A stretch of DNA of 64,000 nucleotides from Aeromicrobium sp. Root472D3 (GCF_001426485.1 NZ_LMET01000001.1:626993-690992), one strand, 5' to 3'; shown: positions 51,921 through 62,210, numbered from the stretch's first letter. Translations and numbers: made by a program. Notes: a model not told the origin generated them from the sequence alone.

Positions 51921-52847
51921 GTGCGGATCGTGACCCAGAACGTGTTCGGCGGACCGGACGTCCTCGAGATGGTCGACCGGCCCGCCCCCGAGCCGGGCGA
52001 CGGCGAGGTGCGCGTGGCGGTCACGGCGATCGGCGTCAATCCGCTCGACGTCGCGGTGCGCGAGGGCTGGTACCCCATGATCGGCGAGCCGCCGTTCAGC
52101 CTGGGGTGGGACGTCGCGGGGATCGTCGACGCCGTCGGCGGGGGCGTCACCGACTTCACGGTCGGCGACCGCGTCTTCGGGATGCCGCGCCTTCCGGGGG
52201 CCGGCAACACGTACGCCGAGCAGGTCGTCGTCCCGGCTGCGGAGCTCCTGGCCACCCCCGACGCGCTCGACGACGTGCAGGCCGCGGCGCTGTCGCTCGT
52301 CGCGCTGACGGCCCACCGATCGATCGTCGAGGTCGCCGACCTGCAGCCGGGCCAGCGCGTGCTGGTGCAGGCGGCCGGCGGGGGAGTCGGTCACGTCGCG
52401 GTGCAGATGGCGAAGGCGCTGGGGGCCGAGGTCGTCGCGACGGCCAGCGCCGGCAAGGTCGACTTCGTCCGCGGGCTCGGCGCCGACCGGGTCATCGACT
52501 ATCGCGAGATCGACTTCGTCGACGAGCTCTCGGGCCTCGACCTGGTGATCGACCCGTTCGGCGGCGAGAGCGTCGGACGCTCGCTCGCCGTCGTGCGAGA
52601 CGGGGGAGTCGTGGCGTCGCTGCTCGACGTCCGCGACGAGGACGTCGTCGCGGCCCGCGAACGCGGCATCGTGCTCGACCGCATCCGCATCGTCCCGAGC
52701 CGGTCGGCGCTGCAGACCGTCGTCGACCTGGTCGAGGCCGGGCACCTGACGGTGCACGTCGCCGCGACCTACCCGCTCGAGCAGGCCGCCGTCGCCCACG
52801 AGGAGCTGGGCCGGGGGGTGACGGGCAAGCTGGTCCTCATCCCCTGA
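51921..52847 (+). CDS. NADP-dependent quinone oxidoreductase-like (MDR superfamily)
   Basis: A 308-residue protein from GTG 51921 (AGGAG 5 nt upstream; an in-frame start at 51891 is weaker). DVAGIVDAVGGGVTDFTVGDRVFG and LVQAAGGGVGHVAVQMAKALGAEVVATASAGKVDFVRGLGADRVIDY are the GroES-like and Rossmann signatures. No zinc-ligand cysteines. It follows the SDR gene on the same strand with 81 bp between and may be under the same regulator. It is only a distant relative of the gene at 488. Confidence 0.87.
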   Translation: MRIVTQNVFGGPDVLEMVDRPAPEPGDGEVRVAVTAIGVNPLDVAVREGWYPMIGEPPFSLGWDVAGIVDAVGGGVTDFTVGDRVFGMPRLPGAGNTYAEQVVVPAAELLATPDALDDVQAAALSLVALTAHRSIVEVADLQPGQRVLVQAAGGGVGHVAVQMAKALGAEVVATASAGKVDFVRGLGADRVIDYREIDFVDELSGLDLVIDPFGGESVGRSLAVVRDGGVVASLLDVRDEDVVAARERGIVLDRIRIVPSRSALQTVVDLVEAGHLTVHVAATYPLEQAAVAHEELGRGVTGKLVLIP

Positions 52848-52859
52848 GACCGGCCTGCG

Positions 52860-53280
52860 CTGGCACCGCGCCCGGTCGGCGTCGAACAGCAGCAGGAGGA
52901 GCTGGCTCGGTGCGGACCCCAGGACGTAGTCGACGTGGATGGCCCACACGGGGCTCGCGTCAGGCGCGTCCGGCACGGCCTCCTGGGCCCGTCGCCGCCG
53001 ACGGATGCCGGAGAGGTTCGGCAGCTCCACGTACCCGGACTCCAGCACTCCCTCGGCGCCGGTCGAGCAGGGCTCGGTCCACAGCTGGGCGGTTTCGTCC
53101 GGACCGAGGTCGAGATCGAGGGGGAATCACCGTCGACCGCGCCGAACTCGACGTTCTTCTGCGCCACTCGGCACCAGGACGACCCGGGCGATCTCGCCCG
53201 GCCGGGCCACCTCGTCACCGAAGACCCGCCCGTGGGCCGGGGAGAGGACCGCGCGAGTCATGGCCGCGCGCGTATCGAAC
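52860..53280 (-). pseudogene. Possible decayed gene in the 482-bp gap before pckG
   Basis: The reverse strand reads MTRAVLSPAHGRVFGDEVARPGEIARVVLVPSGAEE, then a TGA in frame, then FPLDLDLGPDETAQLWTEPCSTG and SGYVELPNLSGIRR. Protein-like sequence continues in the same frame across the stop. The frame has no stop of its own before it runs into the opposite-strand oxidoreductase gene. This looks like a degraded hypothetical gene. Nothing else was seen in this gap. Confidence 0.3.
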
Positions 53281-53329
53281 GACGGCGCCCCGAACCAGAA
53301 GGTCCGGGGCGCCGCGGGTGAGGGGACGG

Positions 53330-55153
53330 TCAGAGACCCAGGCGGGCCTTCAGGCCGTCGAGCTCGGTCCAGAGGACGGCCGGCAGGGTGTCGCCGAACT
53401 TCTCGAACCACTCGTTGATCTGCGGCAGCTCGGCCGCCCACTCGTCGGTGTCGACCGCGAGCGCCTTGGCGAGCTGCTCGTCGGTGACGTCGAGGCCGTC
53501 GGTGTCGATCGACGACGTCGGCGGGACGAGCCCGATCGGCGTCTCGTGGGCCTCGACCTTGCCCTCGACGCGGTCGATGACGTACTTCAGGATGCGGCTG
53601 TTCTCGCCGAAGCCGGGCCACAGGAAGCCGCCGTCCTCGTCGCGACGGAACCAGTTGACGTAGAAGATCTTCGGGAACTTCGACTCGTCGTTGTTCTTGG
53701 CCATGCTGATCCAGTGGCCGAAGTAGTCACCGGCGTCGTAGCCGATAAACGGCAGCATCGCCATGGGGTCGCGGCGGACGACGCCGACGGCTCCGGTGGC
53801 GGCGGCGGTCGTCTCGGACGACAGCGTCGCACCCATGAACGTGCCGTGGGTCCAGTCGCGGGCCTCGGTCACGAGGGGGATCGTCGTCTTGCGGCGGCCG
53901 CCGAACAGGATCGCGTCGAGCGGGACGCCGTTGGGGTCGTCGTACTCGTCGGCCAGCGTCGGGCACTGCTTGATCGGGGTGCAGAAGCGGCTGTTGGCGT
54001 GGCTCGAGAGCTGGTCGCTCTCAGGCGTCCAGTCGTTGCCCTTCCAGTCGGTCAGGTGGGCCGGCGGCTCGTCGGTCATGCCCTCCCACCACACGTCGCC
54101 GTCATCGGTGAGGGCGACGTTGGTGAACACCGAGTTGCCCTGCTCGATCGTGCGCATCGCGTTGGAGTTGGTGTCCCAGCCGGTGCCCGGCGCGACGCCG
54201 AACAGGCCGAACTCGGGGTTCACGGCGTACAGGCGGCCGTCGGCACCGACGCGGATCCACGCGATGTCGTCGCCGATCGTCTCGACCTTCCAGCCGGGGA
54301 TCGTCGGCTCGACCATCGCGAGGTTGGTCTTGCCGCACGCGCTCGGGAAGCCCGCGGCGACGTACTTGACGACGCCCTCGGGGTTCGTCAGCTTGAGGAT
54401 CAGCATGTGCTCGGCCATCCAGCCCTCGTCGCGGCCCATCACCGAGGCGATGCGCAGCGCGTAGCACTTCTTGCCCAGCAGGGCGTTGCCGCCGTAGCTC
54501 GAGCCGTACGACCAGATCGTCCGCTCCTCGGGGAACTGCACGATGTACTTGGTGTCGTTGCACGGCCACGGGACGTCGGTCGCGCCGTCGACCAGGGGTG
54601 CGCCGAACGAGTGCAGCGCGGGGACGTAGTCGGCCTCGGTCGCCTCGATCTTGTCGAGCACCTCGCGGCCGATGCGGGCCATGACCGTCATCGACGCGAC
54701 GACGTAGGCCGAGTCGGTGATCTCGACGCCGAACATCGGGTGGTCGGAGTCGAGATGACCCATCACGAACGGGATGACGTACATCGTGCGGCCCTGCATG
54801 CAGCCGTCGTAGAGCCCCCGCATGAGCTCCTTCATCTCGTCGGGAGCCATCCAGTTGTTGGTGGGCCCGGCGTCCTTCTCGTCGACCGAGCAGATGAAGG
54901 TGCGGTCCTCGACGCGGGCGACGTCGTTGGGGTCGGACGCGCAGTAGAAGGAGTTGGGCTTCTTCTCGGCGTTGAGGCGCTTGAACGTGCCGGCCTCGAC
55001 GAGCCTGTCGGTGATGCTGACCCACTCTTCGGGCGTTCCCTCGCACCAGTGGATGTCGGACGGCTGGGTGAGGGCGGCTACCTCGTCGACCCAGCTCTGG
55101 AGCTTGGCGTAGGACGACCGGTAGGTGGACTGGACGGTGGTGTCTGCAGACAT
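53330..55153 (-). CDS. pckG: Phosphoenolpyruvate carboxykinase (GTP)
   Basis: A 607-residue protein, normal length for the GTP class. ATG 55153 has AAGGA 9 nt upstream. The kinase-1a/P-loop [12 protein letters not shown] (about 268-280) includes the reactive Cys of GTP-type PEPCKs. [39 protein letters not shown] and [23 protein letters not shown] (guanine and PEP/metal sites) are all present. It converts oxaloacetate to PEP with GTP, the first step of gluconeogenesis. A 17-bp palindrome about 85 bp upstream may be its operator. Confidence 0.97.
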   Translation of the reverse strand: MSADTTVQSTYRSSYAKLQSWVDEVAALTQPSDIHWCEGTPEEWVSITDRLVEAGTFKRLNAEKKPNSFYCASDPNDVARVEDRTFICSVDEKDAGPTNNWMAPDEMKELMRGLYDGCMQGRTMYVIPFVMGHLDSDHPMFGVEITDSAYVVASMTVMARIGREVLDKIEATEADYVPALHSFGAPLVDGATDVPWPCNDTKYIVQFPEERTIWSYGSSYGGNALLGKKCYALRIASVMGRDEGWMAEHMLILKLTNPEGVVKYVAAGFPSACGKTNLAMVEPTIPGWKVETIGDDIAWIRVGADGRLYAVNPEFGLFGVAPGTGWDTNSNAMRTIEQGNSVFTNVALTDDGDVWWEGMTDEPPAHLTDWKGNDWTPESDQLSSHANSRFCTPIKQCPTLADEYDDPNGVPLDAILFGGRRKTTIPLVTEARDWTHGTFMGATLSSETTAAATGAVGVVRRDPMAMLPFIGYDAGDYFGHWISMAKNNDESKFPKIFYVNWFRRDEDGGFLWPGFGENSRILKYVIDRVEGKVEAHETPIGLVPPTSSIDTDGLDVTDEQLAKALAVDTDEWAAELPQINEWFEKFGDTLPAVLWTELDGLKARLGL

Positions 55154-55236
55154 GTGAACTTTTCCTTCTCGCGCATCGCGGGCCAAGCGCATTGACTCGC
55201 ACCTCCCGGACCATCGGGGACCGGGACAGCTGATGT

Positions 55237-55253
55237 GTGACGAAAATCGTCAC
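55237..55253. promoter_or_regulatory. Operator-like palindrome upstream of pckG
   Basis: GTGACGA-AAA-TCGTCAC is a perfect 7-bp inverted repeat, 84 bp upstream of the pckG start. A related degenerate copy (GATGACGATTCGTGTCACG) follows at about 55262-55280. The regulator is unknown. The 273-bp intergenic stretch otherwise shows only the terminator at 55378. Confidence 0.6.
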
Positions 55254-55377
55254 CGACGGGCGATGACGATTCGTGTCACGTTACGGGCGATCCGTGGGCA
55301 GTGGATATGGATGCACGGGTGGAGTTGGTCACATGAGTAGGACTATGTCAGGTGGGTAGGGCGGGACCCCGGACGCG

Positions 55378-55411
55378 CGAGAGGGAGGCACCGGACGGTG
55401 CCTCCCTCTCG
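55378..55411 (-). terminator. Terminator hairpin after the S55-like gene
   Basis: A perfect 16-bp stem, CGAGAGGGAGGCACCG / CGGTGCCTCCCTCTCG, with a 2-nt centre, 16 bp after the stop of the leftward gene at 55427. It also faces the pckG promoter region. Confidence 0.75.
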
Positions 55412-55426
55412 TCGTGCGCGTGCGGT

Positions 55427-57313
55427 CTAGCGGCGGAAGGTGACCCGCACCTTCAGCGAGCCGTCGACGACGCTCGTCGCGCGCACGGTGCGCTCGGACT
55501 CGAGCTTGCCGCCGCCGTTCTTGTAGGAGAACGTGCCGACCAGGTCGTCCTGACGCGGCACCGAGCCGAGCGCCTCGATCAGCTGGGTGAGGTTCTTCGG
55601 GGGCTCGGCCTCGTCGGCGAGCAGCTCCTTGAGCATGTCCTCGTCGGCGAAGAAGAGCTCCTCGAGGTCGTCGAAGCTGAACGTCTGGTGCCCGGTGAGG
55701 ACGATCTTGCCCGTGCCGCGCGCGCTCTTGGAGACGCGGTACTTCACGCCGCGCGTGAACGACGGGCGGGCCGTCGAGTCGGAGTCGGCGGCGCTGAGAC
55801 GTGCCCGCAGGACGATCGTCGAGCCGCGCTTGGCCTTGACGCCGTGGCGACCGACCCAGCGCCACTTGCCCCGCGTGTACTGCTGGGCGCGAGCGGGCTT
55901 GACGGCCTTCGAGGTGGGCTGGAACGCCGACGAGACGTCGACGGCCGAGACCGTGACCTTCTCGAAGCCGTTGTCGATGAGCGACTCGACGTCGCTGGCG
56001 ACGTCGTACGAGACGGTCTCGGCCAGGCTCGACGTCGTCGCGTACCGCTGCGTCCGCTTGAACGTCTTGACGCCGGCCGAGCGGGCCCGCGTGTACCTGA
56101 TGGTCCACGACATCAGGGCGTCACCGGCGGCGTTCTGGTTGAGCGTCGTGATGGCGTCGCTCGCGACCTGGCTGGCCACGGTGTAGGGCAGGGCGGCCGG
56201 GTCGCTGACCGTCGTGCGCGACGTCTTGGGGGCGGCGAGGCGGGGGGCCGTCGACGTCGTGGTGACCTGGGCGACCTGGGTCGGGGCCTGGCCGAGCGTG
56301 CCGACGACGCCCTGCAGGCGGTCCTGCGTGACGACGCCCTTGACGCGCCCGATGTTGGCGATCTTGAACGACGGGCTCATGACGCCGTCCTCCTGGATCA
56401 TCACGGTCTGGGCGCCGTTGAACGTCGCGGTCGACGCGCCGGTGAAGTTGCCCGGGTGACCGAAGGCGTAGACCTGGTCGCCGCACACCGCGGTGACGGT
56501 GCCGACCAGGCCCGTCGTGACGGTGCCCGTGCCGGCCGTCACCGCGATGCTGCCACCGGGGACGATCGGGTAGTCGACGTCGCTGCCGCCACCGCCGCCG
56601 CCGGCGCGGAAGCCGCCGGCCAGGGCGGGCGACTTCTGCAGCAGGCGCGACTTCTTGGCGATCTTGTTGGCGACCGTCGCGTTGACGCCGCTGACCTGCT
56701 TGGTCGGCTCGAGGACGCGGCCCACGCCGAGCGCACCGGGACGGTCGCTGGCGCGCTGGATCGCCGCGGCCTCCCGGGGGGACGCCTTGACGGTGGAGCG
56801 GGCGGTGGCCGAGGCGGAGTAGCCCGGCGCCGACAGGTCGTACAGGTACGTCGCGGGGGTGACGCCGGCGCGCGGTGAGAGCGCGGACGTGAACCCGTAC
56901 GACACGCTGCCCACGAGGTCGCCGGTCGCGTCGTCGTAGATCGGCGAGCCGGAGATGCCGGCCCAGTTGCCGGCCGCGACGCTGCCGTCGGCGTTGGTCA
57001 GGCGCGGGCCCTTGAGGTCGAAGACCAGCATGTCGAGGCCGTCGGCGATGCCGTTGTCGATCGTGCCGACGTACGTGCCGGTGAACTGGACGGGCGCGCC
57101 GCTGTCGACCGAGGTCAGGCCCGTGACGGACTGGCCGGGGGTCAGGTTCGAGACGGTGCTGCCGTTGTCGACCTTCGTCAGGGGGTAGGCGGGGGCGCAC
57201 GGCGCGAAGCTGGGCGCAGCCTGGGCCGGGACGGAGGCGACGGCGAGGCCGGCCCCGACCATGGCGACGGTGGACGTGAAGGTGGCCGCGATGCGCAGCC
57301 GGCGTGATGCCAT
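55427..57313 (-). CDS. Secreted SpoIVB/S55 peptidase-like protein
   Basis: A 628-residue protein with a signal peptide (FTSTVAMVGAGLAVASVPAQA). NWAGISGSPIYDDATGDLVGSVSYGF at about 114-140 is the G-x-S-G-S-P motif and context of the S55 family, where the Ser is the nucleophile of SpoIVB. GMRP-type glycine-rich loops (GGFRAGGGGGGSDVDYPIVPGG) and VTAVCGDQVYAFGHPGNFTGASTATFNGAQTV follow. SpoIVB cleaves anti-sigma factors in sporulation, but this lineage does not sporulate, so the role here must differ. No PDZ-like region was recognised. The last 200 residues are beta-rich. Confidence 0.75.
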   Translation of the reverse strand: MASRRLRIAATFTSTVAMVGAGLAVASVPAQAAPSFAPCAPAYPLTKVDNGSTVSNLTPGQSVTGLTSVDSGAPVQFTGTYVGTIDNGIADGLDMLVFDLKGPRLTNADGSVAAGNWAGISGSPIYDDATGDLVGSVSYGFTSALSPRAGVTPATYLYDLSAPGYSASATARSTVKASPREAAAIQRASDRPGALGVGRVLEPTKQVSGVNATVANKIAKKSRLLQKSPALAGGFRAGGGGGGSDVDYPIVPGGSIAVTAGTGTVTTGLVGTVTAVCGDQVYAFGHPGNFTGASTATFNGAQTVMIQEDGVMSPSFKIANIGRVKGVVTQDRLQGVVGTLGQAPTQVAQVTTTSTAPRLAAPKTSRTTVSDPAALPYTVASQVASDAITTLNQNAAGDALMSWTIRYTRARSAGVKTFKRTQRYATTSSLAETVSYDVASDVESLIDNGFEKVTVSAVDVSSAFQPTSKAVKPARAQQYTRGKWRWVGRHGVKAKRGSTIVLRARLSAADSDSTARPSFTRGVKYRVSKSARGTGKIVLTGHQTFSFDDLEELFFADEDMLKELLADEAEPPKNLTQLIEALGSVPRQDDLVGTFSYKNGGGKLESERTVRATSVVDGSLKVRVTFRR

Positions 57314-57459
57314 GGGGGTGCTCCCGAGAGAAGTGACGAGTCGTGCCGCGTCAGCCTAGGTGAGCGCGGGCTTTCGCATGGTCGATTGCGCACACCCGGG
57401 GGCCGATTTTCACCCAGAGCGACGGCAGGCTAGGATTGCCAAGGCCCTTCGGGGTGGTT

Positions 57460-57532
57460 GCGCCCGTAGCTCAACGGATAGAGCATCTGACTACGGATCA
57501 GAAGGTTAGGGGTTCGAATCCCTTCGGGCGCG
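57460..57532 (+). tRNA. tRNA-Arg (anticodon ACG)
   Basis: The acceptor GCGCCCG (57460-57466) pairs with CGGGCGC (57525-57531); the discriminator is G57532. The anticodon arm TCTGA-CTACGGA-TCAGA gives ACG. T-arm AGGGG-TTCGAAT-CCCTT. CCA is not encoded. Confidence 0.95.
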
Positions 57533-57549
57533 CAAGAGCAGTGACACCA

Positions 57550-57579
57550 GGCCCTCGATCCCCACCGGGATCGGGGGCC
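57550..57579 (+). terminator. Hairpin after tRNA-Arg
   Basis: GGCCCTCGATCCC and GGGATCGGGGGCC form a stem with one mismatch around a CACC loop, 17 bp after the tRNA. Confidence 0.6.
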
Positions 57580-57602
57580 TTCGTCGTGCAGCGCGTCGAG
57601 GG

Positions 57603-57977
57603 TCAGTGCACGTACGTCACGCGATAGGCCGGGCCGAGCTCGTCCTGGACGCGCACCGCGAGGGCTTCGCCGGTGCGACGCATGTCCTCGTGCTCAGCCT
57701 CCGCCGATCGCTCGCGCGCCGGGTGCAGCAGTCGGCCCAGCGAATACTTCGCTCCCACGAGGGTCTGCGTCACCGGGACGCCATCCCATCGATCGTCGGT
57801 GACCTCCGGGTCGATCGCCGCGTCCCACCGATCGGCGAATGCCATGAGGTCGGCGCGCAGATCGTCGCTGAGGTCGAGATCGTCGACGTCGTCAGGCCAC
57901 AGCGGCAGTCCACCGCCGTACTCGTTCATCACACGGATGTGGATCAGGTCGCCTGAGGAATTCGACTCGCCGTTCAC
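57603..57977 (-). CDS. Hypothetical soluble protein (124 aa)
   Basis: GTG 57977 opens VNGESNSSGDLIHIRVMNEYGGGLPLWPDDVDDLDLSDDLRADLMAFADRWDAAIDPEV. Acidic, Trp-containing and probably helical. The end reads DMRRTGEALAVRVQDELGP. This resembles short conserved actinobacterial proteins of unknown function. An upstream in-frame ATG at 58115 lies next to a terminator-like hairpin and gives an Arg-rich, unlikely N-terminus. Confidence 0.65.
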   Translation of the reverse strand: MNGESNSSGDLIHIRVMNEYGGGLPLWPDDVDDLDLSDDLRADLMAFADRWDAAIDPEVTDDRWDGVPVTQTLVGAKYSLGRLLHPARERSAEAEHEDMRRTGEALAVRVQDELGPAYRVTYVH

Positions 57978-58119
57978 GAGGCCAGTCTCCCTGCTGTGGG
58001 GGCCACGTTGCTCGTCAGCTTCATCAGTCTTCGACTCTTCTGGTCGTGGACGCACCCATCCGACGAAGGACACCGAGCAGCGAGCGGACGTTCTTGTCAG
58101 TGGCGTGCGGAACAATCAC

Positions 58120-58154
58120 GACGAAGCCCACCCCGCGTTGATCGGGGTGGGCTT
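58120..58154 (-). terminator. Orphan terminator-like hairpin
   Basis: CGAAGCCCACCCCG / CGGGGTGGGCTTCG is a perfect 14-bp stem with a 7-nt loop. On the minus strand it is followed by TCGTGATTGTT. It lies between divergently arranged genes, so it does not terminate either. A short transcript from about 58155-58270 on the minus strand is a possible source. Confidence 0.55.
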
Positions 58155-58274
58155 CGCAGTGGCGCTGGTTGCTCAACGCCACACCATGTCTCCTACCCCG
58201 AGGCTCGGTGCTCAATCGTCGGACGTGACGACGAGGGCGTGATTCGAACCTCGTCGACGGGGCATGAAGGCTCC

Positions 58275-58535
58275 ATGACCGAACCCCAGACCATCACGAT
58301 CGACCACGTCCACGCCCTCCTGCAGCAGCCGTCCGACGATGCCGTCCTCGGCCTCGTCGAGGGCCGGGTCGAGGCGATCGACCCCGACCAGCTGGCCACC
58401 GACGACTATCGCGGGGCCCTCGAGGTCATCTCGCGCCGCGACCTGGCCGAGCGTCTCGGGGACGACCCGACCGACGAGGCCCTCGCCGAGCAGGCCGGTG
58501 CCCTGACGGCGTCGGTGCAGCAGCTCGGCGGCTGA
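58275..58535 (+). CDS. Hypothetical soluble protein (86 aa)
   Basis: ATG 58275 opens MTEPQTITIDHVHALLQQPSDDAVLGLVEGRVEAIDPDQLATDD. Acidic and helical throughout, with strong G/C third-position bias. No family was recognised. It is convergent with the membrane protein gene at 58547. Confidence 0.65.
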   Translation: MTEPQTITIDHVHALLQQPSDDAVLGLVEGRVEAIDPDQLATDDYRGALEVISRRDLAERLGDDPTDEALAEQAGALTASVQQLGG

Positions 58536-58546
58536 CCCGTTCGGCG

Positions 58547-59317
58547 TCACCAGACGAACAGCTCGCCGGTCGGCGACCAGGCGCTGACGACGAGCAGCCC
58601 GTCACGGGTCAGCACGGCCTGGGTCGCGCGCCAGCGGCCCGTGGTCTCGGCCGCGCACGCGACGTCCGGCGCGAGCGGGGGGACCTCGGGCGTCACGGCC
58701 GGCGCATCGGCGTGCCGACCGAGGACGTCGAGCAGATCGGCGCAGTCGACGCCGGAGGCGTCCCAGGCCCGGGCGACGAGGTGGTACTCGACGGTCGGGG
58801 TGTACGCCCGCTCCTCCGCCGTCGCCGGCCGGGCCGTCCCGTCGGCGGGGAACGCGTCGACCCACGAGCCGTGGCGTCCGTCGGCGGTCTGGGCGACGGC
58901 GAGGAGCGCACCGGCAGGCAGAGTCGTCGCGAGGACGACCCCGCACAGCACCTTCGTCACGATCGGCCGACGCGGCATCAGCAGGGACGACAGCAGCGCC
59001 AGCCCGCACGCCGCGAGTGCGATCAACGAGAGCGTGGCGATCCAGCGGCCGGCCTCCTCCGACGACGCGAACCTGACCCAGAACCCGACGGCGCCGAGGA
59101 CGACGGGCACCACGACCGTCGAGACGGCCACCGCGATCGGAGGGACGGGCTGCCGCCGCGCGAGGGAGATCGCGACCGCGGCGACCGCGGTCGAGACGAT
59201 CCCGACGGCGACCGCGCCCAGCACCGCCCACGGGCCGTCCGCGCGCGCGAGCACCAGCACGACCAGTGCCGGGACGGCGAAGGACGCGGCCAGGGCGTTC
59301 CTGCGTCGACGCGACAT
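58547..59317 (-). CDS. Hypothetical membrane protein
   Basis: A 256-residue protein. RRRRNALAASFAVPALVVLVLARADGPW starts a run of four to five membrane segments to about residue 145 (GVVLATTLPAGALLAVAQ), followed by an extracytoplasmic domain with Cys in SGVDCADLLD and VACAAETTG. Ends ELFVW. No family was recognised. It is 9 bp downstream of btuD on the same strand and may belong to that transcript, but no link to cobalamin is visible. Confidence 0.65.
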   Translation of the reverse strand: MSRRRRNALAASFAVPALVVLVLARADGPWAVLGAVAVGIVSTAVAAVAISLARRQPVPPIAVAVSTVVVPVVLGAVGFWVRFASSEEAGRWIATLSLIALAACGLALLSSLLMPRRPIVTKVLCGVVLATTLPAGALLAVAQTADGRHGSWVDAFPADGTARPATAEERAYTPTVEYHLVARAWDASGVDCADLLDVLGRHADAPAVTPEVPPLAPDVACAAETTGRWRATQAVLTRDGLLVVSAWSPTGELFVW

Positions 59318-59326
59318 GGCCAGACT

Positions 59327-60120
<794 letters not shown>

Positions 60121-60124
<4 letters not shown>

Positions 60125-61164
60125 GCGGGACCCCTCCGGCGGTAGAGGATCACCGCGAACGCGGGCACGCCGACCAGGGCCGTGACGACGCCGACCGGCA
60201 GCTCCTGCGGGCTGAAGACCGTCCGCGCGACGGTGTCGACCCACACCAGGAAGATCGCCCCGATCAGCGCGGTCGCGGGCAGCAGTAGCCGGTGCCCCGG
60301 CCCGACGACGGCGCGGGCGGCGTGCGGCAGCACCAGGCCGACGAAGCCGATCGCGCCGGCGGCGCTCACGAGCGTCGCGGTGATGAGCGCCGTCACGACC
60401 AGGAGCACGAGGCGCACCCAGCGCACCGAGATGCCGAGCGACGACGCGGCGTCCTCGCCGAACGCGAACGCGTCGAGCGCCGGCGCGAGCGTGATGCAGA
60501 CGACCAGCCCGACGAGGCAGACCGCGCCGCACGTCACGACGTCGACCCAGCCCGCACCGCTCAGCGAGCCGAGCAGCCAGAACAGGACGCCCCGGGTCTG
60601 CTCGGCGTCGGCCGACGACGTCACGATGAACGACGTCAGCGCCGAGAACAGCTGGGTCGCGGCCACGCCCGCCAGGACGACGCGGTCGGGGGTGCCGCCC
60701 GCGCCAGCGGCCAGCAGCAGCACCATCGCGAACGCGACGACCGCGCCGATGAACGCGCCCGTCGACAGCGTGATGATGCCGCCGCCGACGCCGAGGATCA
60801 CGACCATCACCGCACCCGTCGACGCTCCCGACGAGATGCCCAGCACGAACGGGTCGGCGAGCGGGTTGCGCAGCAGCGACTGCATGATCGCGCCGCAGAT
60901 CGCCAGGCCGGCCCCGCACACCGCGGCCAGGAGCGTGCGCGGCAGGCGCAGCTCCCACACGATGCCGTCGCGGATGCGCGACACACCGGCGTCGCCGAGC
61001 CCCAGGTGCTGGCCGACGACCCCGAACACGTCGCGCACCGACAGGTCGGCGGGGCCGATCGTGATCGCGACGGCGATCGACAGCACCAGCGCGACCAGGC
61101 CGGCGGCCCACAGCGCCCACCGGGTCCCGGTGGCCGTCGCGGCGGCCACCGCCCCGTCGCTCAA
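60121..61164 (-). CDS. btuC: FecCD-type permease, vitamin B12 import
   Basis: A protein of 347 residues from TTG 61164 in TTGA overlap with the binding-protein stop (GTG 61149 is an alternative). About ten spans. LRLPRTLLAAVCGAGLAICGAIMQSLLRNPLADPFVLGISSGASTGAV is the hallmark of the FecCD/BtuC family and includes the coupling region, and AAGAIGFVGLVLPHAARAVVGPGHR is the second conserved block. It is in an operon with btuF and btuD; the substrate is inferred from the riboswitch. Confidence 0.9.
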
Positions 61165-62210
61165 CCCGTCAGCCCGAGGTCGACGAGCGCCTTCGCGAGC
61201 TTCTCGGTGCCGTCGACCGTCCGGATCGACGGGTTCATGTCGGCGCCGTTGAGCACGACGTAGCGCTTCTCGCGGACGGCCGTCAGCTGCTTCGTGACGG
61301 GGTCGGTCTCGAGGAACCGGATCTTGTCCTCGAGCCGGTCGCCGGTCTGCTGGTCGCGCGCGAGGTCGCCGAGCGCGATGACGTCCGGGTCGCGGTCGAG
61401 CACGCTCTCCCAGCTGATCTGCGGCCACTCGACGTCGGTGTCGTCGAAGACGTTCTCGACGCCGACCGTGCGGGACATGACGCCGGGGGAGCCGTTCGCG
61501 CCGGCCATGTAGGGCAGCTCCGTGTTGGCGAACCAGTAGGCGATCGAGACGTCCCCGCCGGGCGTCGACCCGGCGGCGTCGGCCATGCGCTGCTTCAGCT
61601 CGGCGACCAGGGCCTCGCCGCGCGACGGGACGTCGAAGATCTCCGCGAGCTGCGTGATCTCCTCGTAGATCACGTCCATCTCGAGCGGGTGGTCGCGCGG
61701 GCCGTCGCCGCTCGCGTCGGTGCGGCCGTCGCAGTGGGACGGCGCGAGGTACGTCGGGACGCCGAGCCTCGCGTACTGCGCGCGTCGGTCGGGGTCGTCG
61801 CCGTCGAGCGCGTAGGCGAACGAGGCGGTGACGAGGTCGGGCTCCTCCTTCAGCACGCGCTCGTACGAGACGGCGTCGTCGCCGAGCCGCGGCACCTCGG
61901 CGTTGGCCGCGGCGAGGTTCGGCCGGACGGCGTCGGTCCACGTCGCGGTGCCGACCATGCGGTCCTGCAGGCCCAGCGACAGCAGGATCTCGGTCGAGCC
62001 CTGGTTGACCGACACGGCTCTCTCAGGGGCCTTCTCGATCGTGACGTCGACGCCGCAGTTGTCCGTGATCGTCAGCGGGTAGTCGGTCCGGCCCTCGGTG
62101 CCGGCGAGGGTCGCCTCGGAGGCGGTTCCCGTCGTCGAGCCCGACCCGCAGGCGGTGAGGAGGGACGTGGTCAGCGCGGCCACGGCGAGCAGGGGGGTAC
62201 GACGGTGCAC
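61161..62210 (-). CDS. btuF: Cobalamin-type ABC substrate-binding lipoprotein
   Basis: A 349-residue protein from GTG 62210. The lipobox LTAC puts the lipidated Cys at residue 21. The periplasmic-binding fold follows (APERAVSVNQGSTEILLSLGLQDRMVGTATW, RVLKEEPDLVTASFAY, WESVLDRDPDVIALGDLA). It is the capture component of the FecB/BtuF class. Sequence alone would not separate siderophore from corrinoid binding. The cobalamin riboswitch 65-250 bp upstream decides for vitamin B12 or another corrinoid. An in-frame ATG at 62375 lies inside the riboswitch and is rejected. Confidence 0.88.
   Translation of the reverse strand: MHRRTPLLAVAALTTSLLTACGSGSTTGTASEATLAGTEGRTDYPLTITDNCGVDVTIEKAPERAVSVNQGSTEILLSLGLQDRMVGTATWTDAVRPNLAAANAEVPRLGDDAVSYERVLKEEPDLVTASFAYALDGDDPDRRAQYARLGVPTYLAPSHCDGRTDASGDGPRDHPLEMDVIYEEITQLAEIFDVPSRGEALVAELKQRMADAAGSTPGGDVSIAYWFANTELPYMAGANGSPGVMSRTVGVENVFDDTDVEWPQISWESVLDRDPDVIALGDLARDQQTGDRLEDKIRFLETDPVTKQLTAVREKRYVVLNGADMNPSIRTVDGTEKLAKALVDLGLTG

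Noticed and set aside
58220..58260. A tRNA or tmRNA on the minus strand (GGTTCGAATC seen)
   Set aside because: The T-loop-like sequence sits in an 8-bp hairpin, and no acceptor, D or anticodon arms fit around it.
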